Assembly (NCBI GenBank): GCA_964524965.1
Contig: CAZGDY010000084.1
Span: forward strand, 1 to 7,603
Length of the DNA stretch: 7,603 nucleotides
DNA from: Kmv34 sp964524965
GTDB taxonomy: Bacteria > Aerophobota > Aerophobia > Aerophobales > B3-G15
Direction: 5' to 3'
A program made the position numbers and the translations under genes. The notes under the pieces were generated by a model. The model had not been told where the DNA came from. It ran no database searches and saw nothing but the letters and a program-made list of their open reading frames with translations. This document shows, one piece after another, positions 1 through 6,157 of the stretch; positions within the stretch are counted from its first letter, which is position 1, and the number at the start of each line of letters is the position of its first letter.

Positions 1-1
1 G

Positions 2-424
2 AAAGTTCAAGAAAATTCTCAGGTGAAAGAGCTGGAAATTGTTATAAAAAAAGAGGAGCACATCGAAGCTTTTTTTCAGGATCAAAAAAGCAACAAAAAA
101 TGGACGAAACAGCTATCTTCTTTCCCTCTTGATATGCTTAGCCTCATTTACTGGGGACGGTCTCAGGAATTGAAAATCGGGCAAAAATATGATGTTCTTT
201 TGCTTGATGCCTCTGGTAACTTTAATGACATTCAATTTGAAATATCTGGTATCGAGAAAGCTTATACTTATTTAGGCGTATTCCCTGCATTTGTCTGCAA
301 ACAAATTGGGATAAAAGACGGGGTAAGAGTATGGTTTTCCCAGGATGAGCGTCACCTTCCACTTTATCTTCAGTTAAATACTCCCTATGGACTTTTAACA
401 GCAATTTTGCAGAAGGTAGATTAA
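2..424 (+). CDS. DUF3108-family protein, C-terminal part (5' end outside window)
   Basis: The frame is open from base 2 to the TAA at 422-424. A GTG at 23 is the first possible start, but no Shine-Dalgarno sequence precedes it and the frame stays open to the window edge, so this is most likely the C-terminal part of a longer gene. The visible 140 residues match the end of the DUF3108 family as I know it: a stretch like DMLSLIYWGRSQELKIGQKY, a beta-rich middle (FEISGIEKAYTYLGVFPAF), then the characteristic tail VRVWFSQDERHLPLYLQL followed by a TPYGLLTAIL segment. DUF3108 proteins are usually exported, beta-rich and roughly 230-260 residues long, with no established biochemical role. The signal peptide, if present, would lie upstream of the window. 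The gene converges on the minus-strand barrel gene and overlaps it by four bases. Family assignment is by remembered motif pattern, not by search. Confidence 0.75.
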   Translation, partial: KVQENSQVKELEIVIKKEEHIEAFFQDQKSNKKWTKQLSSFPLDMLSLIYWGRSQELKIGQKYDVLLLDASGNFNDIQFEISGIEKAYTYLGVFPAFVCKQIGIKDGVRVWFSQDERHLPLYLQLNTPYGLLTAILQKVD

Positions 425-439
425 AATAATTTACCTTCT
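411..439. terminator. Hairpin over the shared stop codons of two convergent genes
   Basis: The arms AGAAGGTA (411-418) and TACCTTCT (432-439) are perfectly complementary. The stem continues inward with ATTA (420-423) against TAAT (427-430) and a G-T pair at 419/431, leaving a three-base loop at 424-426. Both stop codons, TAA at 422-424 (+) and TAA at 423-421 (-), sit inside it. No T-tract follows in either direction, so it is not a canonical intrinsic terminator. As RNA it is slightly better on the plus strand (G-U) than on the minus strand (A-C mismatch). A bidirectional transcript end or 3'-end-stabilising hairpin is the likely role. Confidence 0.55.
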
Positions 440-2529
440 AATCCAAAACTTAACTTGCCTTCATCGAATTTATAGTCATGAGATAAAAAGTAATTGTTGC
501 TTTCCATTCTAACAAAAACTTTCCAATTTCTCCTCTGATAAATAAGTTTTAATCCTGCTCTGGAAGAAGACGGGATAGTATCGCTGGAGCTAAAAGTATA
601 GTATCTTCCACTTAGCCATTCTCCTTCTGCTTCAAAAGTTAAGGTACTTATTTCTGTTTTTAAAAGGTGCATCCTTAAAAGAAGCTTTAGGGAATTTAGA
701 GGTTGATGGGGAACTACTTGGCCAGGATTTTGTTCGTTTTTTATATTTTTATAGGTATAAGCTGGCTCAAAAATTACCGAAGGAGTAATATTCCAGTTTC
801 CTGTTATCGTTAAGCCATTGCCTGAAACAGTTACAGTTTGAGGACTCAAGTAAGCTGAGGCCTCGTTATATACCCAAATTGTATCATTGCCATGTTCAAT
901 AAATATTTTTAAAGAAACATCTACTAAAGGAGATTTGGAGTAATTTGTTTCCAAAGTAAAGACCGTCATATCTACGGGCTTAAGGTTTAAATTAACCGCT
1001 GAATAATCCTGAGGTATATAGGTATCAGCAAATCGAGGAAGATAAAACTTTTTATTAATGCTCAGTGAGACTTTCCATCCTTTTTTCCCGTACCATTGCA
1101 ACCTCGAAAATCCCACCAATTGAGCTTGTTCGTCCTTGATCCCTTTAACTCCTATTCTTGTGGATTCTAAAAAAAGATTTTCACTAAAAGTGAAAGGGGG
1201 TAAAGGTTTTAACTGCAGTAAGGCCTGGTATCTATTTTTACTATTTTCGACAGGACTTTTTTGTGCTGAATTATCCCAATTAATTCCACCTTCTATCGAA
1301 AAAGGAAATCTTTCCGGCTGCATGGTAAGATTAATTCCGTAGGCAAAACCATCATATCTTTTTTCAGGAGCACTTTCTTCTTCTTCTTTTGTTGATTTTT
1401 CACCCCATACCATTATTTTCCATTTTTTAAAGATGCGGGCTTGTCCTGAAAGATGGATGTAGGTATCTTTTGTTTTCTTTCCATAACTTTCTGGTAAACT
1501 CAAACTTTTTTGTTTTCCCTCAATAAATATTTGAGCCTCGTTTATTCCTGGCTCACCCCAACCAATATTGCCTTGAATAAAATCCATTCCTTTGGATAAA
1601 ATCTCACCTGTATCTTGGTAAGTTACGTATTGAGGAGAGGATTCTCTTCCTAAAGTTAAAAGGTATCTATGGTTCTTTGTTTCTTTCCCGTAGTCAAGTT
1701 GATAGTTAAAACCATTACTACCGTCTATACCCACAGAAGCTAAGAGAAAAGGATTTTCGGATTTTGAAACTCTTTGAGGAAAATAAACCTTGTCCATAGA
1801 TGGTGCGCTTAGTGGAGGTTGAATTAACTGTTTTTCTTTTTGTGTTATTTGGCTGGATTTTATTGATAAAGGAGTTTTTTCCTTCTCCGGAAACTTTAAA
1901 GAAGCCTTAGCGTAATGCTGGCGGAGGGAAGTTTCTTGGAAAAGTTTAGGCGCTATTTTACTTTGGTCAAGAAGAGGAGTTAACTCTGGAGAAAGTTCGG
2001 CCAAAATGGTTTTTTCAGAAGGTCGGACTGGTGGAGAATAATAAATTTCTTTAGCGCTAAGGCTGATTTGAATAGGGGGATGAATTAGTACTTTTTTCCC
2101 TACTTTTTCCAATACAGGAAGTTTTTCTTTTTTTTCAACTTGAGGAAAAGAGAATCGTTCTATACCCACATAATCCTGAGAGAGAGAAGGCAAGATGGAA
2201 GGGGAGGTGGAAATTTTTTTTACTTTTTCAGGAGTAACAAAAGTTTTTAGCTCAGGTTTAGGAAAAGTGGTAATTTTAGTTTTAAATTTGACAAGAGGTG
2301 CTAGCTCAAGCTCGTAAAAAATTGGAATTTCACCTTTTTTTTTCTCTCCCCGATAGGGCATATAGTATATTTGTGGTAGTCTGATAATTTGTAGATAAGA
2401 TCTATCTTCTCCTGTTACTACAATTATTGGAAGTTTGGTTAAGGGTTTTTCATTTCCTTCCTGGGAAAAAGCGACACAAGAGGTAAGGAGTAAAATTGGT
2501 ATAGCCATAAAGATAAAATATGACTTCAT
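421..2529 (-). CDS. Outer-membrane beta-barrel protein, TonB-receptor-like, with Pro-rich linker in place of a plug
   Basis: The predicted product is an exported outer-membrane protein of 702 residues. I place the start at ATG 2529, because AAAGGAG at 2543-2537 is 7 bases upstream of it; the in-frame TTG at 2535 is only one base from that site. The N-terminus (MKSYFIFMAIPILLLTSC) is a hydrophobic signal peptide, either lipoprotein type (LTSC, Cys18) or cleaved after AFS at residue 22. A TonB-box-like PIIVVTGED follows at about 34-42. Residues about 45-250 are rich in Pro, Lys and Ser, with no recognisable plug domain. From about 255 to the end the sequence shows alternating amphipathic strands with aromatic girdles typical of a barrel. 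A segment around 495-540 (RFADTYIPQDYSAVNLNLKP) resembles the conserved part of TonB-dependent receptor barrels, and the chain ends GLEGKLF, with the C-terminal Phe that the BAM machinery recognises. It directly follows the TPR gene and is probably translationally coupled to it. The substrate is unknown. Barrel: fairly sure; TonB dependence: uncertain. Confidence 0.7.
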   Translation of the reverse strand: MKSYFIFMAIPILLLTSCVAFSQEGNEKPLTKLPIIVVTGEDRSYLQIIRLPQIYYMPYRGEKKKGEIPIFYELELAPLVKFKTKITTFPKPELKTFVTPEKVKKISTSPSILPSLSQDYVGIERFSFPQVEKKEKLPVLEKVGKKVLIHPPIQISLSAKEIYYSPPVRPSEKTILAELSPELTPLLDQSKIAPKLFQETSLRQHYAKASLKFPEKEKTPLSIKSSQITQKEKQLIQPPLSAPSMDKVYFPQRVSKSENPFLLASVGIDGSNGFNYQLDYGKETKNHRYLLTLGRESSPQYVTYQDTGEILSKGMDFIQGNIGWGEPGINEAQIFIEGKQKSLSLPESYGKKTKDTYIHLSGQARIFKKWKIMVWGEKSTKEEEESAPEKRYDGFAYGINLTMQPERFPFSIEGGINWDNSAQKSPVENSKNRYQALLQLKPLPPFTFSENLFLESTRIGVKGIKDEQAQLVGFSRLQWYGKKGWKVSLSINKKFYLPRFADTYIPQDYSAVNLNLKPVDMTVFTLETNYSKSPLVDVSLKIFIEHGNDTIWVYNEASAYLSPQTVTVSGNGLTITGNWNITPSVIFEPAYTYKNIKNEQNPGQVVPHQPLNSLKLLLRMHLLKTEISTLTFEAEGEWLSGRYYTFSSSDTIPSSSRAGLKLIYQRRNWKVFVRMESNNYFLSHDYKFDEGKLSFGLEGKLF

Positions 2530-2536
2530 CGGCAAA

Positions 2537-2543
2537 CTCCTTT
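2537..2543 (-). promoter_or_regulatory. Ribosome binding site AAAGGAG overlapping the upstream stop codon
   Basis: Read on the minus strand, TAAAGGAG occupies 2544-2537. The TAA stop of the TPR gene (2544-2542) shares two bases with the AAAGGAG ribosome binding site, and ATG 2529 follows after 7 bases. This decides the start of the barrel gene (ATG 2529, not TTG 2535) and is the usual arrangement for translational coupling. Confidence 0.8.
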
Positions 2544-5340
2544 AACCAAGATCCTTTAATCGTTTTTCTGCTTCCTCAATCCATTCCTCTTGATAATCTT
2601 GGGTTTGTATTATATTAGTGTAAGTTTTCTTTGCTTCCTCAAGTTTACCAAAAGCCTTGTAACATTCTGCAATTTGTAATTGGGCTTTAAAGGACCATTG
2701 TTTAAACTGGGGAAATTCAGCAGAAGGGTAAAGAAGAGGAATTTTCAGATATTCTACTACAGCCTGTTGGTAATTTTTCTCTTTAAACCAACAGTCACCG
2801 ATTCTGTAACGCGCTTCAACTGAAAGTTCACTCTTTTTACCGTTTTCTACTATCCAGGCATAATGTTTTTTAGCTTCAGACCACTTTTCTTGTTTGAATA
2901 AAGCGTTGGCAAGTTTTAAGTGAGCCTGGACAATAAGTTTGTTATCGGGATAGCTTTCGATAAATTTTTGGAAACTATTTTCTGCTTTTACCCACTCTTC
3001 TCTGTTTTCCCAGCAAAGTCCCAGACTATAAAGAGCGTTTATAAGGATGTCTCTTTCTTTGGATATATCCAGAGCATTGAGATAAGTATTAGCTGCTTCT
3101 TGATATTTTTCTTGTTTAAAAAGGGCATCTCCCAATCGATAGTAAACTTCTCCCAGAAGAGGACTGTCCGTAAATTTTTCCCCAAACTTTTGATAGTAAT
3201 CAGTAGAAAGGGAGTAATTTTCTAACTCGTAGAAAGAGTAACCTATCCAATAATAAGCACTGTCAAGGTCAAGACTTTTGGGGAAAGTATCGATTAGCGT
3301 TCTTAATTCTTCTGCTGCTTTTTGATAATCCTCTTTTCTGATGAAATAGTTAGCTATTTTGAATTGAGCGGCGTCTGCATCAGGAAAATCGGGGTATTTC
3401 TCTACTATTTCTTTGAAGGCATCTAAGAATTTTTCCTGATTTAACCGTTGGTAAGCCTCTCCTATCTTAAACAGGGCGGGAGGAATAAATTCGCTTTCAG
3501 GAAACATAGAAATCATCTTCTCAAAAGTAGAAATAGCTTGATTGAATTTTGTCGCATCGTCTTTTGCCTCGTTATACCAACAGTTACCAATTAGATACAG
3601 AGTATGTTCTGTTAAATCTTTTCGTTCAGAAAATTTATTTATAATTTCTTGAAAAGCATCTCGAGCCTGGGTGAAATTTTGTTGGTGAAAATAAGTCCAG
3701 CCGATAGCATACTGGGCATCAGGTCGATTGGGATTAGTAGGAAAAAGTTTGATAAAGCGTTCATAGTAATTTCTTGCCTCATCATAATTTCCCAGCTTGA
3801 AGTAAGAAGCACCGATTTGGTAAATGCCAAGGGGTCTAAGATTCGAGGTAGGATCACTTTCTGTGATTTCGATGAGTTTAGTATAATCCCCGATTGCTTC
3901 ATTGAATTCTTTAAGATTAAAAAGGCAATTGCCTTTTTGAAGTAGCGCATCAGGAATTTTTTCCGAGTTGGGGTACGATTCGATGACTTCTCCAAAAGCT
4001 CCTAAAGCACGCGAGTAGTCCCTCTCACCCAACCAACACCAGCCAATCTCATATTGAGCAAGAGAAGCCTCTTTTGAAGCTGAATATTTAGAGACCACTT
4101 TTTCAAAGTAATCTCTTGCCTGGGAGTACTCTTCCATATTTAAAAGAGTTTCCGCCAATTGAAAAGTTGCCTCAAGATGGTATAAAGATGGGGGATCTTC
4201 GTTTACTATTCTTTCAAAATAATTCGCAGCTCTTTTAAAATTTTCCACAGCAAAATAACAGTAACCTGCTCCCAGGAGAACATCGCTTATAAATTCGCTA
4301 TCTTGGTGGTAGAGAATAACGTGCTCGTAGGCTTCAGCAGAGAATTGAAATTCATCCTGATAGTAATAAGCATCGGCAAGCCTAACCCAGGCTTCGGCAA
4401 TATTGACTGATGTAGAGTAATCGTTAATGAAATTTTGGAAACTACTAACCGCCATTGGGAAATTTTTTTCTGAAAAAAAGCTATAAGCAATACCAAAAAG
4501 AGATTCTTCTTTCCATTTACTTTCAGGCATCTCAAGTTCTTTTTGATAAGCTTTTCTTGCTTCATCATATTCTTCTAATTGGTAGAGAGCTTCTGCTTTC
4601 CAGTAAAAAAGTTGAGCTTTTTCGAAATCATCAACTGCTTCTTGGTAATGTGTTAGTTCAAAATTGGAAAATCCTCTTTTCTCGTAGATATCTATCAGAT
4701 AATGTGGATTTGGATAGATATTAAGGAAAGAATTGAACTCATTGACACACTGGGAGAATTTTTTTTCAAGGAAAAGCAGGTTTGCATAAAAATACCAGAC
4801 TTTTTCCTGGTGTTCAAAGCCGGGGTAATCCTCTTTTAACTTTTCAAATGATTGGAGTGCATCTGAGTAGTTCCTTTTCTCATAATAAATACAACCTAAC
4901 GAATAAAGGGTATAAGGCATCAAATCGCTCTGGGGATAATTATCAATGAGGTTTTGGTGTGCGGAAAGTGCCTCATCTAAATTTCCCAGTAAATAGTAAC
5001 ATTCTCCTAATTGGTAAATTCCCTTATCTAAAAATTTGCTTTTAGGGTAATTCTTTAAGAAAGCTTCAAAAGTTTTTGTTGCCTGGGGATATTTTTCGGT
5101 TTGCCAGAAACTCATTCCCATCCAATACTGGGCTTGGTCGCAATTTTCGGCATCCGGATATTTTTCGATAAAATTTTGAAACTGTTGTGCCGCAAGGTCA
5201 AATATTCCGTCGTTATAAAGTTTTACCGCAACCGGGTAATCTTCTTCAGCTCCTGTTTGTGCCGGAGAGGATGAAGAAAGAAAACAAATACATATGCACA
5301 AAAAAACACTCATTATTAAGCCTATCTTCACTTTTTTCAT
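2542..5340 (-). CDS. Exported TPR-solenoid protein, about 24 repeats
   Basis: The product is a 932-residue periplasmic or outer-membrane-associated scaffold protein. ATG 5340 is preceded by AGGAG (5351-5347) with a 6-base gap. Residues 1-27 are a signal peptide: a basic MKKVK start, a Cys/Leu/Ile-rich core and probable cleavage after SPA. From about residue 37 to the end I count about 24 tandem TPR units of about 34-37 residues, each with the pattern A/GxxYxxGxxxFxxxxYxxAxxxFxxFIxxYPxS. Good examples are YWMGMSFWQTEKYPQATKTF, YQIGASYFKLGNYDEARNYY and HLKLANALFKQEKWSEAKKH. The recurring YP-S linker at repeat ends is typical of the BamD / CpoB (YbgF) class of TPRs. No enzymatic domain, transmembrane segment or other module is visible, so the mature protein is nearly all solenoid and should act by protein binding. 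The stop codon overlaps the ribosome binding site of the following barrel gene, making that barrel the best candidate partner. In exopolysaccharide export (AlgK/AlgE, PelB, BcsC, PgaA) TPR scaffolds work with outer-membrane barrels; a similar role is possible but unproven. No gene name is justified. Confidence 0.88.
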   Translation of the reverse strand: MKKVKIGLIMSVFLCICICFLSSSSPAQTGAEEDYPVAVKLYNDGIFDLAAQQFQNFIEKYPDAENCDQAQYWMGMSFWQTEKYPQATKTFEAFLKNYPKSKFLDKGIYQLGECYYLLGNLDEALSAHQNLIDNYPQSDLMPYTLYSLGCIYYEKRNYSDALQSFEKLKEDYPGFEHQEKVWYFYANLLFLEKKFSQCVNEFNSFLNIYPNPHYLIDIYEKRGFSNFELTHYQEAVDDFEKAQLFYWKAEALYQLEEYDEARKAYQKELEMPESKWKEESLFGIAYSFFSEKNFPMAVSSFQNFINDYSTSVNIAEAWVRLADAYYYQDEFQFSAEAYEHVILYHQDSEFISDVLLGAGYCYFAVENFKRAANYFERIVNEDPPSLYHLEATFQLAETLLNMEEYSQARDYFEKVVSKYSASKEASLAQYEIGWCWLGERDYSRALGAFGEVIESYPNSEKIPDALLQKGNCLFNLKEFNEAIGDYTKLIEITESDPTSNLRPLGIYQIGASYFKLGNYDEARNYYERFIKLFPTNPNRPDAQYAIGWTYFHQQNFTQARDAFQEIINKFSERKDLTEHTLYLIGNCWYNEAKDDATKFNQAISTFEKMISMFPESEFIPPALFKIGEAYQRLNQEKFLDAFKEIVEKYPDFPDADAAQFKIANYFIRKEDYQKAAEELRTLIDTFPKSLDLDSAYYWIGYSFYELENYSLSTDYYQKFGEKFTDSPLLGEVYYRLGDALFKQEKYQEAANTYLNALDISKERDILINALYSLGLCWENREEWVKAENSFQKFIESYPDNKLIVQAHLKLANALFKQEKWSEAKKHYAWIVENGKKSELSVEARYRIGDCWFKEKNYQQAVVEYLKIPLLYPSAEFPQFKQWSFKAQLQIAECYKAFGKLEEAKKTYTNIIQTQDYQEEWIEEAEKRLKDLG

Positions 5341-5488
5341 TTTATTCTCCTAATAATAATTTACGATGGCGTGAACCCTTTTCCTCTTCTCCTGTGGGAA
5401 AGAGTTAAGGGGAGGAGTTGATATCTTGCTATCTCCACCTCTTTTTTTTTATTTTTATGAGAGTTTTTTATTGTTTATTTAAGAACAT
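5341..5488 (-). promoter_or_regulatory. Structured leader between the small exported gene and the TPR gene
   Basis: This 148-base gap has no ORF or clear promoter on the minus strand. It contains an A9 tract (5450-5442), a stem pairing GGTGGAG (5439-5433) with CTCCTCC (5417-5411), and a second imperfect hairpin at 5376-5411 (arms with CTCTT/AAGAG and CCCTT/AAGGG). The ribosome binding site AGGAG (5351-5347) of the TPR gene comes last. The CTCCT portion of the first stem is also complementary to that binding site, so alternative folds could mask or free it. I did not recognise a known riboswitch family. The length and structure suggest post-transcriptional control of the TPR/barrel pair relative to the small upstream gene. 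Confidence 0.4.
5411..5450 (+). terminator. Intrinsic-terminator-like hairpin plus T9, plus-strand orientation
   Basis: On the plus strand GGAGGAG (5411-5417) pairs with CTCCACC (5433-5439), with one A-A mismatch, and ATA/TAT can pair inside. T, C and then nine T residues (5442-5450) follow directly. This is the layout of a Rho-independent terminator acting on rightward transcription. No plus-strand gene precedes it nearby; the nearest ends at 424. It would therefore stop antisense transcripts leaving the TPR gene before they reach the small gene and the promoters, or it is only the complement of a leader structure used on the minus strand. Confidence 0.4.
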
Positions 5489-5962
5489 TTACTCTACTTT
5501 TTCTAATTCTTTTCCTAACTCTTCTAAAACTTTTTGATGGGCTGAAAGTTGTACTTGAGCTAATTTAAGGGCAATCACAAATTCTTTAGGGGGTTCTTCA
5601 TTTTTCATCTCTTCCATTTCAATCAGATCAATAGCGTAAGCTAATGCACCAATTCTGGTCCCAAAAAAATTTAAAACAGCTTCTTCTAAAGTCCCTGTTT
5701 CTCCTTCCTTGGCTTGCCACCACAATAAATTCCATAATTTTAAGCTGGTAAAAGTCATCTCTTTTGTCAGGACAAATTGTTCAAATAAATCCTCTTTAGC
5801 AATATTACCCTGATTGTATTGTTCAAGCATTTCGTAGATATTTGTAGCCTCAGCTACATCGTGGCAAATATCATAGGTATCCTTCCAGTAGTTAGCAATA
5901 GCACCACTGGAAAAAATAACGGAAAAAGTCAGGCAAATCATTAATATCCTTTTAATACGCAA
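5489..5962 (-). CDS. Small exported helical protein of unknown function
   Basis: I do not recognise this 157-residue protein. The start is a TTG at 5962, supported by a strong Shine-Dalgarno sequence (GGGAGGTG, with GGAGG at 5975-5971, 8 bases upstream). Starting there gives a proper signal peptide: basic MRIKR, then a hydrophobic core ILMICLTFSVIF and probable cleavage after SGAIA (residue 23). The next Met (residue 8) would remove the positive charges. The mature part (about 134 residues) is predicted largely alpha-helical and acidic. It has a Trp/aromatic-rich central segment (LWNLLWWQAKEG, about residues 77-88) and a charged helical C-terminus (VLEELGKELEKVE) that could form a coiled coil. 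One Cys (in DICHDV) remains after export, and no transmembrane helix is visible. It is the first gene after the leftward promoter and lies 148 bases upstream of the TPR gene, so it is probably a periplasmic accessory of the TPR/barrel pair. The role is inferred from position only. Confidence 0.7.
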   Translation of the reverse strand: MRIKRILMICLTFSVIFSSGAIANYWKDTYDICHDVAEATNIYEMLEQYNQGNIAKEDLFEQFVLTKEMTFTSLKLWNLLWWQAKEGETGTLEEAVLNFFGTRIGALAYAIDLIEMEEMKNEEPPKEFVIALKLAQVQLSAHQKVLEELGKELEKVE

Positions 5963-5966
5963 TTAT

Positions 5967-5976
5967 CCCACCTCCC
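5967..5976 (-). promoter_or_regulatory. Strong ribosome binding site selecting a TTG start
   Basis: The minus strand reads GGGAGGTGGG at 5976-5967, containing GGAGG (5975-5971), with 8 bases between it and TTG 5962. No comparable site precedes the ATG at 5941, so TTG is the likely start of the small exported protein. Confidence 0.75.
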
Positions 5977-6066
5977 AAGATATTTTATTAATCTTTATCT
6001 TCTTAAAGTTTTTTATCTTTTTGAGAAATCTTTTCACCCTTTAAACTACAAATGGAGAATTAAAGT

Positions 6067-6096
6067 ATTATACAATAAAGTAGAATAGTCTGTCAA
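6067..6096 (-). promoter_or_regulatory. Leftward sigma-70-type promoter
   Basis: Read on the minus strand, a perfect -35 TTGACA (6096-6091) is followed after 18 bases by a perfect -10 TATAAT (6072-6067). Transcription should start near 6060, leaving a leader of about 100 bases before TTG 5962. It drives the small exported gene and, unless there is an undetected internal promoter, the TPR and barrel genes. Confidence 0.8.
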
Positions 6097-6122
6097 GCTA
6101 ATTTTTAATACAAAAATTGACA
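6091..6122. repeat. Imperfect inverted repeat linking the two divergent -35 boxes
   Basis: The left end is TGTCAA, then GCT, then AATTTTT. The right end is AAAAATTGACA, whose reverse complement is TGTCAATTTTT. The arms therefore match apart from a short insertion in the left arm, with about 5 bases between them. The outer ends are the two -35 hexamers. A dimeric regulator bound here could affect both promoters, though part of the symmetry follows automatically from having two back-to-back TTGACA boxes. Confidence 0.45.
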
Positions 6123-6144
6123 CCCAGAAGGTTTTTTGTACAAT
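6117..6144 (+). promoter_or_regulatory. Rightward sigma-70-type promoter of the dehydrogenase gene
   Basis: A perfect -35 TTGACA (6117-6122) is followed by a 16-base spacer and the -10 TACAAT (6139-6144, one difference from consensus). The start point should be near 6151, giving a leader of about 65 bases before ATG 6217. Confidence 0.8.
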
Positions 6145-6157
6145 AATGGCGAATGGC

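Noticed and set aside
23..25. GTG as the true start of the DUF3108 gene
   Set aside because: No Shine-Dalgarno sequence precedes it, the frame is open to the window edge, and the visible part is only the C-terminal portion of the usual family length.
1136..1342. Plus-strand ORF of 68 codons inside the barrel gene
   Set aside because: It lies antisense to a well-supported coding region, and has no ribosome binding site or recognisable product.
2470..2529. Barrel protein as a definite lipoprotein because of LTSC
   Set aside because: The lipobox fits, but a signal peptidase I site (AFS before Gln) follows four residues later and beta-barrels are rarely lipidated, so the call is left open.
2920..3225. 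Plus-strand ORF of 101 codons inside the TPR gene
   Set aside because: It is the antisense shadow of TPR codons. The hydrophobic look comes from complementing Lys/Glu-rich helical sequence.
3639..3995. Overlapping ORFs on both strands (3639-3995 minus, 3649-3945 plus)
   Set aside because: Both lie in alternative frames of the TPR gene, which has clear repeat periodicity throughout. No start signals are present.
4287..4724. Alternative-frame ORFs 4287-4568 (minus) and 4455-4724 (plus)
   Set aside because: They are shadow frames of the TPR gene, with no independent translation signals.
2542..5340. CRISPR-like or satellite repeat array suggested by recurring similar segments
   Set aside because: The recurrence is at protein level (TPR, about every 105-110 bases) with highly diverged DNA and no constant repeats or spacers.
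5187..5408. Plus-strand ORF of 73 codons over the TPR start and leader
   Set aside because: It is antisense to the signal peptide region and leader, with no ribosome binding site or promoter found.
5939..5941. ATG at 5941 as start of the small exported protein
   Set aside because: It would drop the basic N-region of the signal peptide and has no Shine-Dalgarno sequence, whereas TTG 5962 has a strong one at good spacing.
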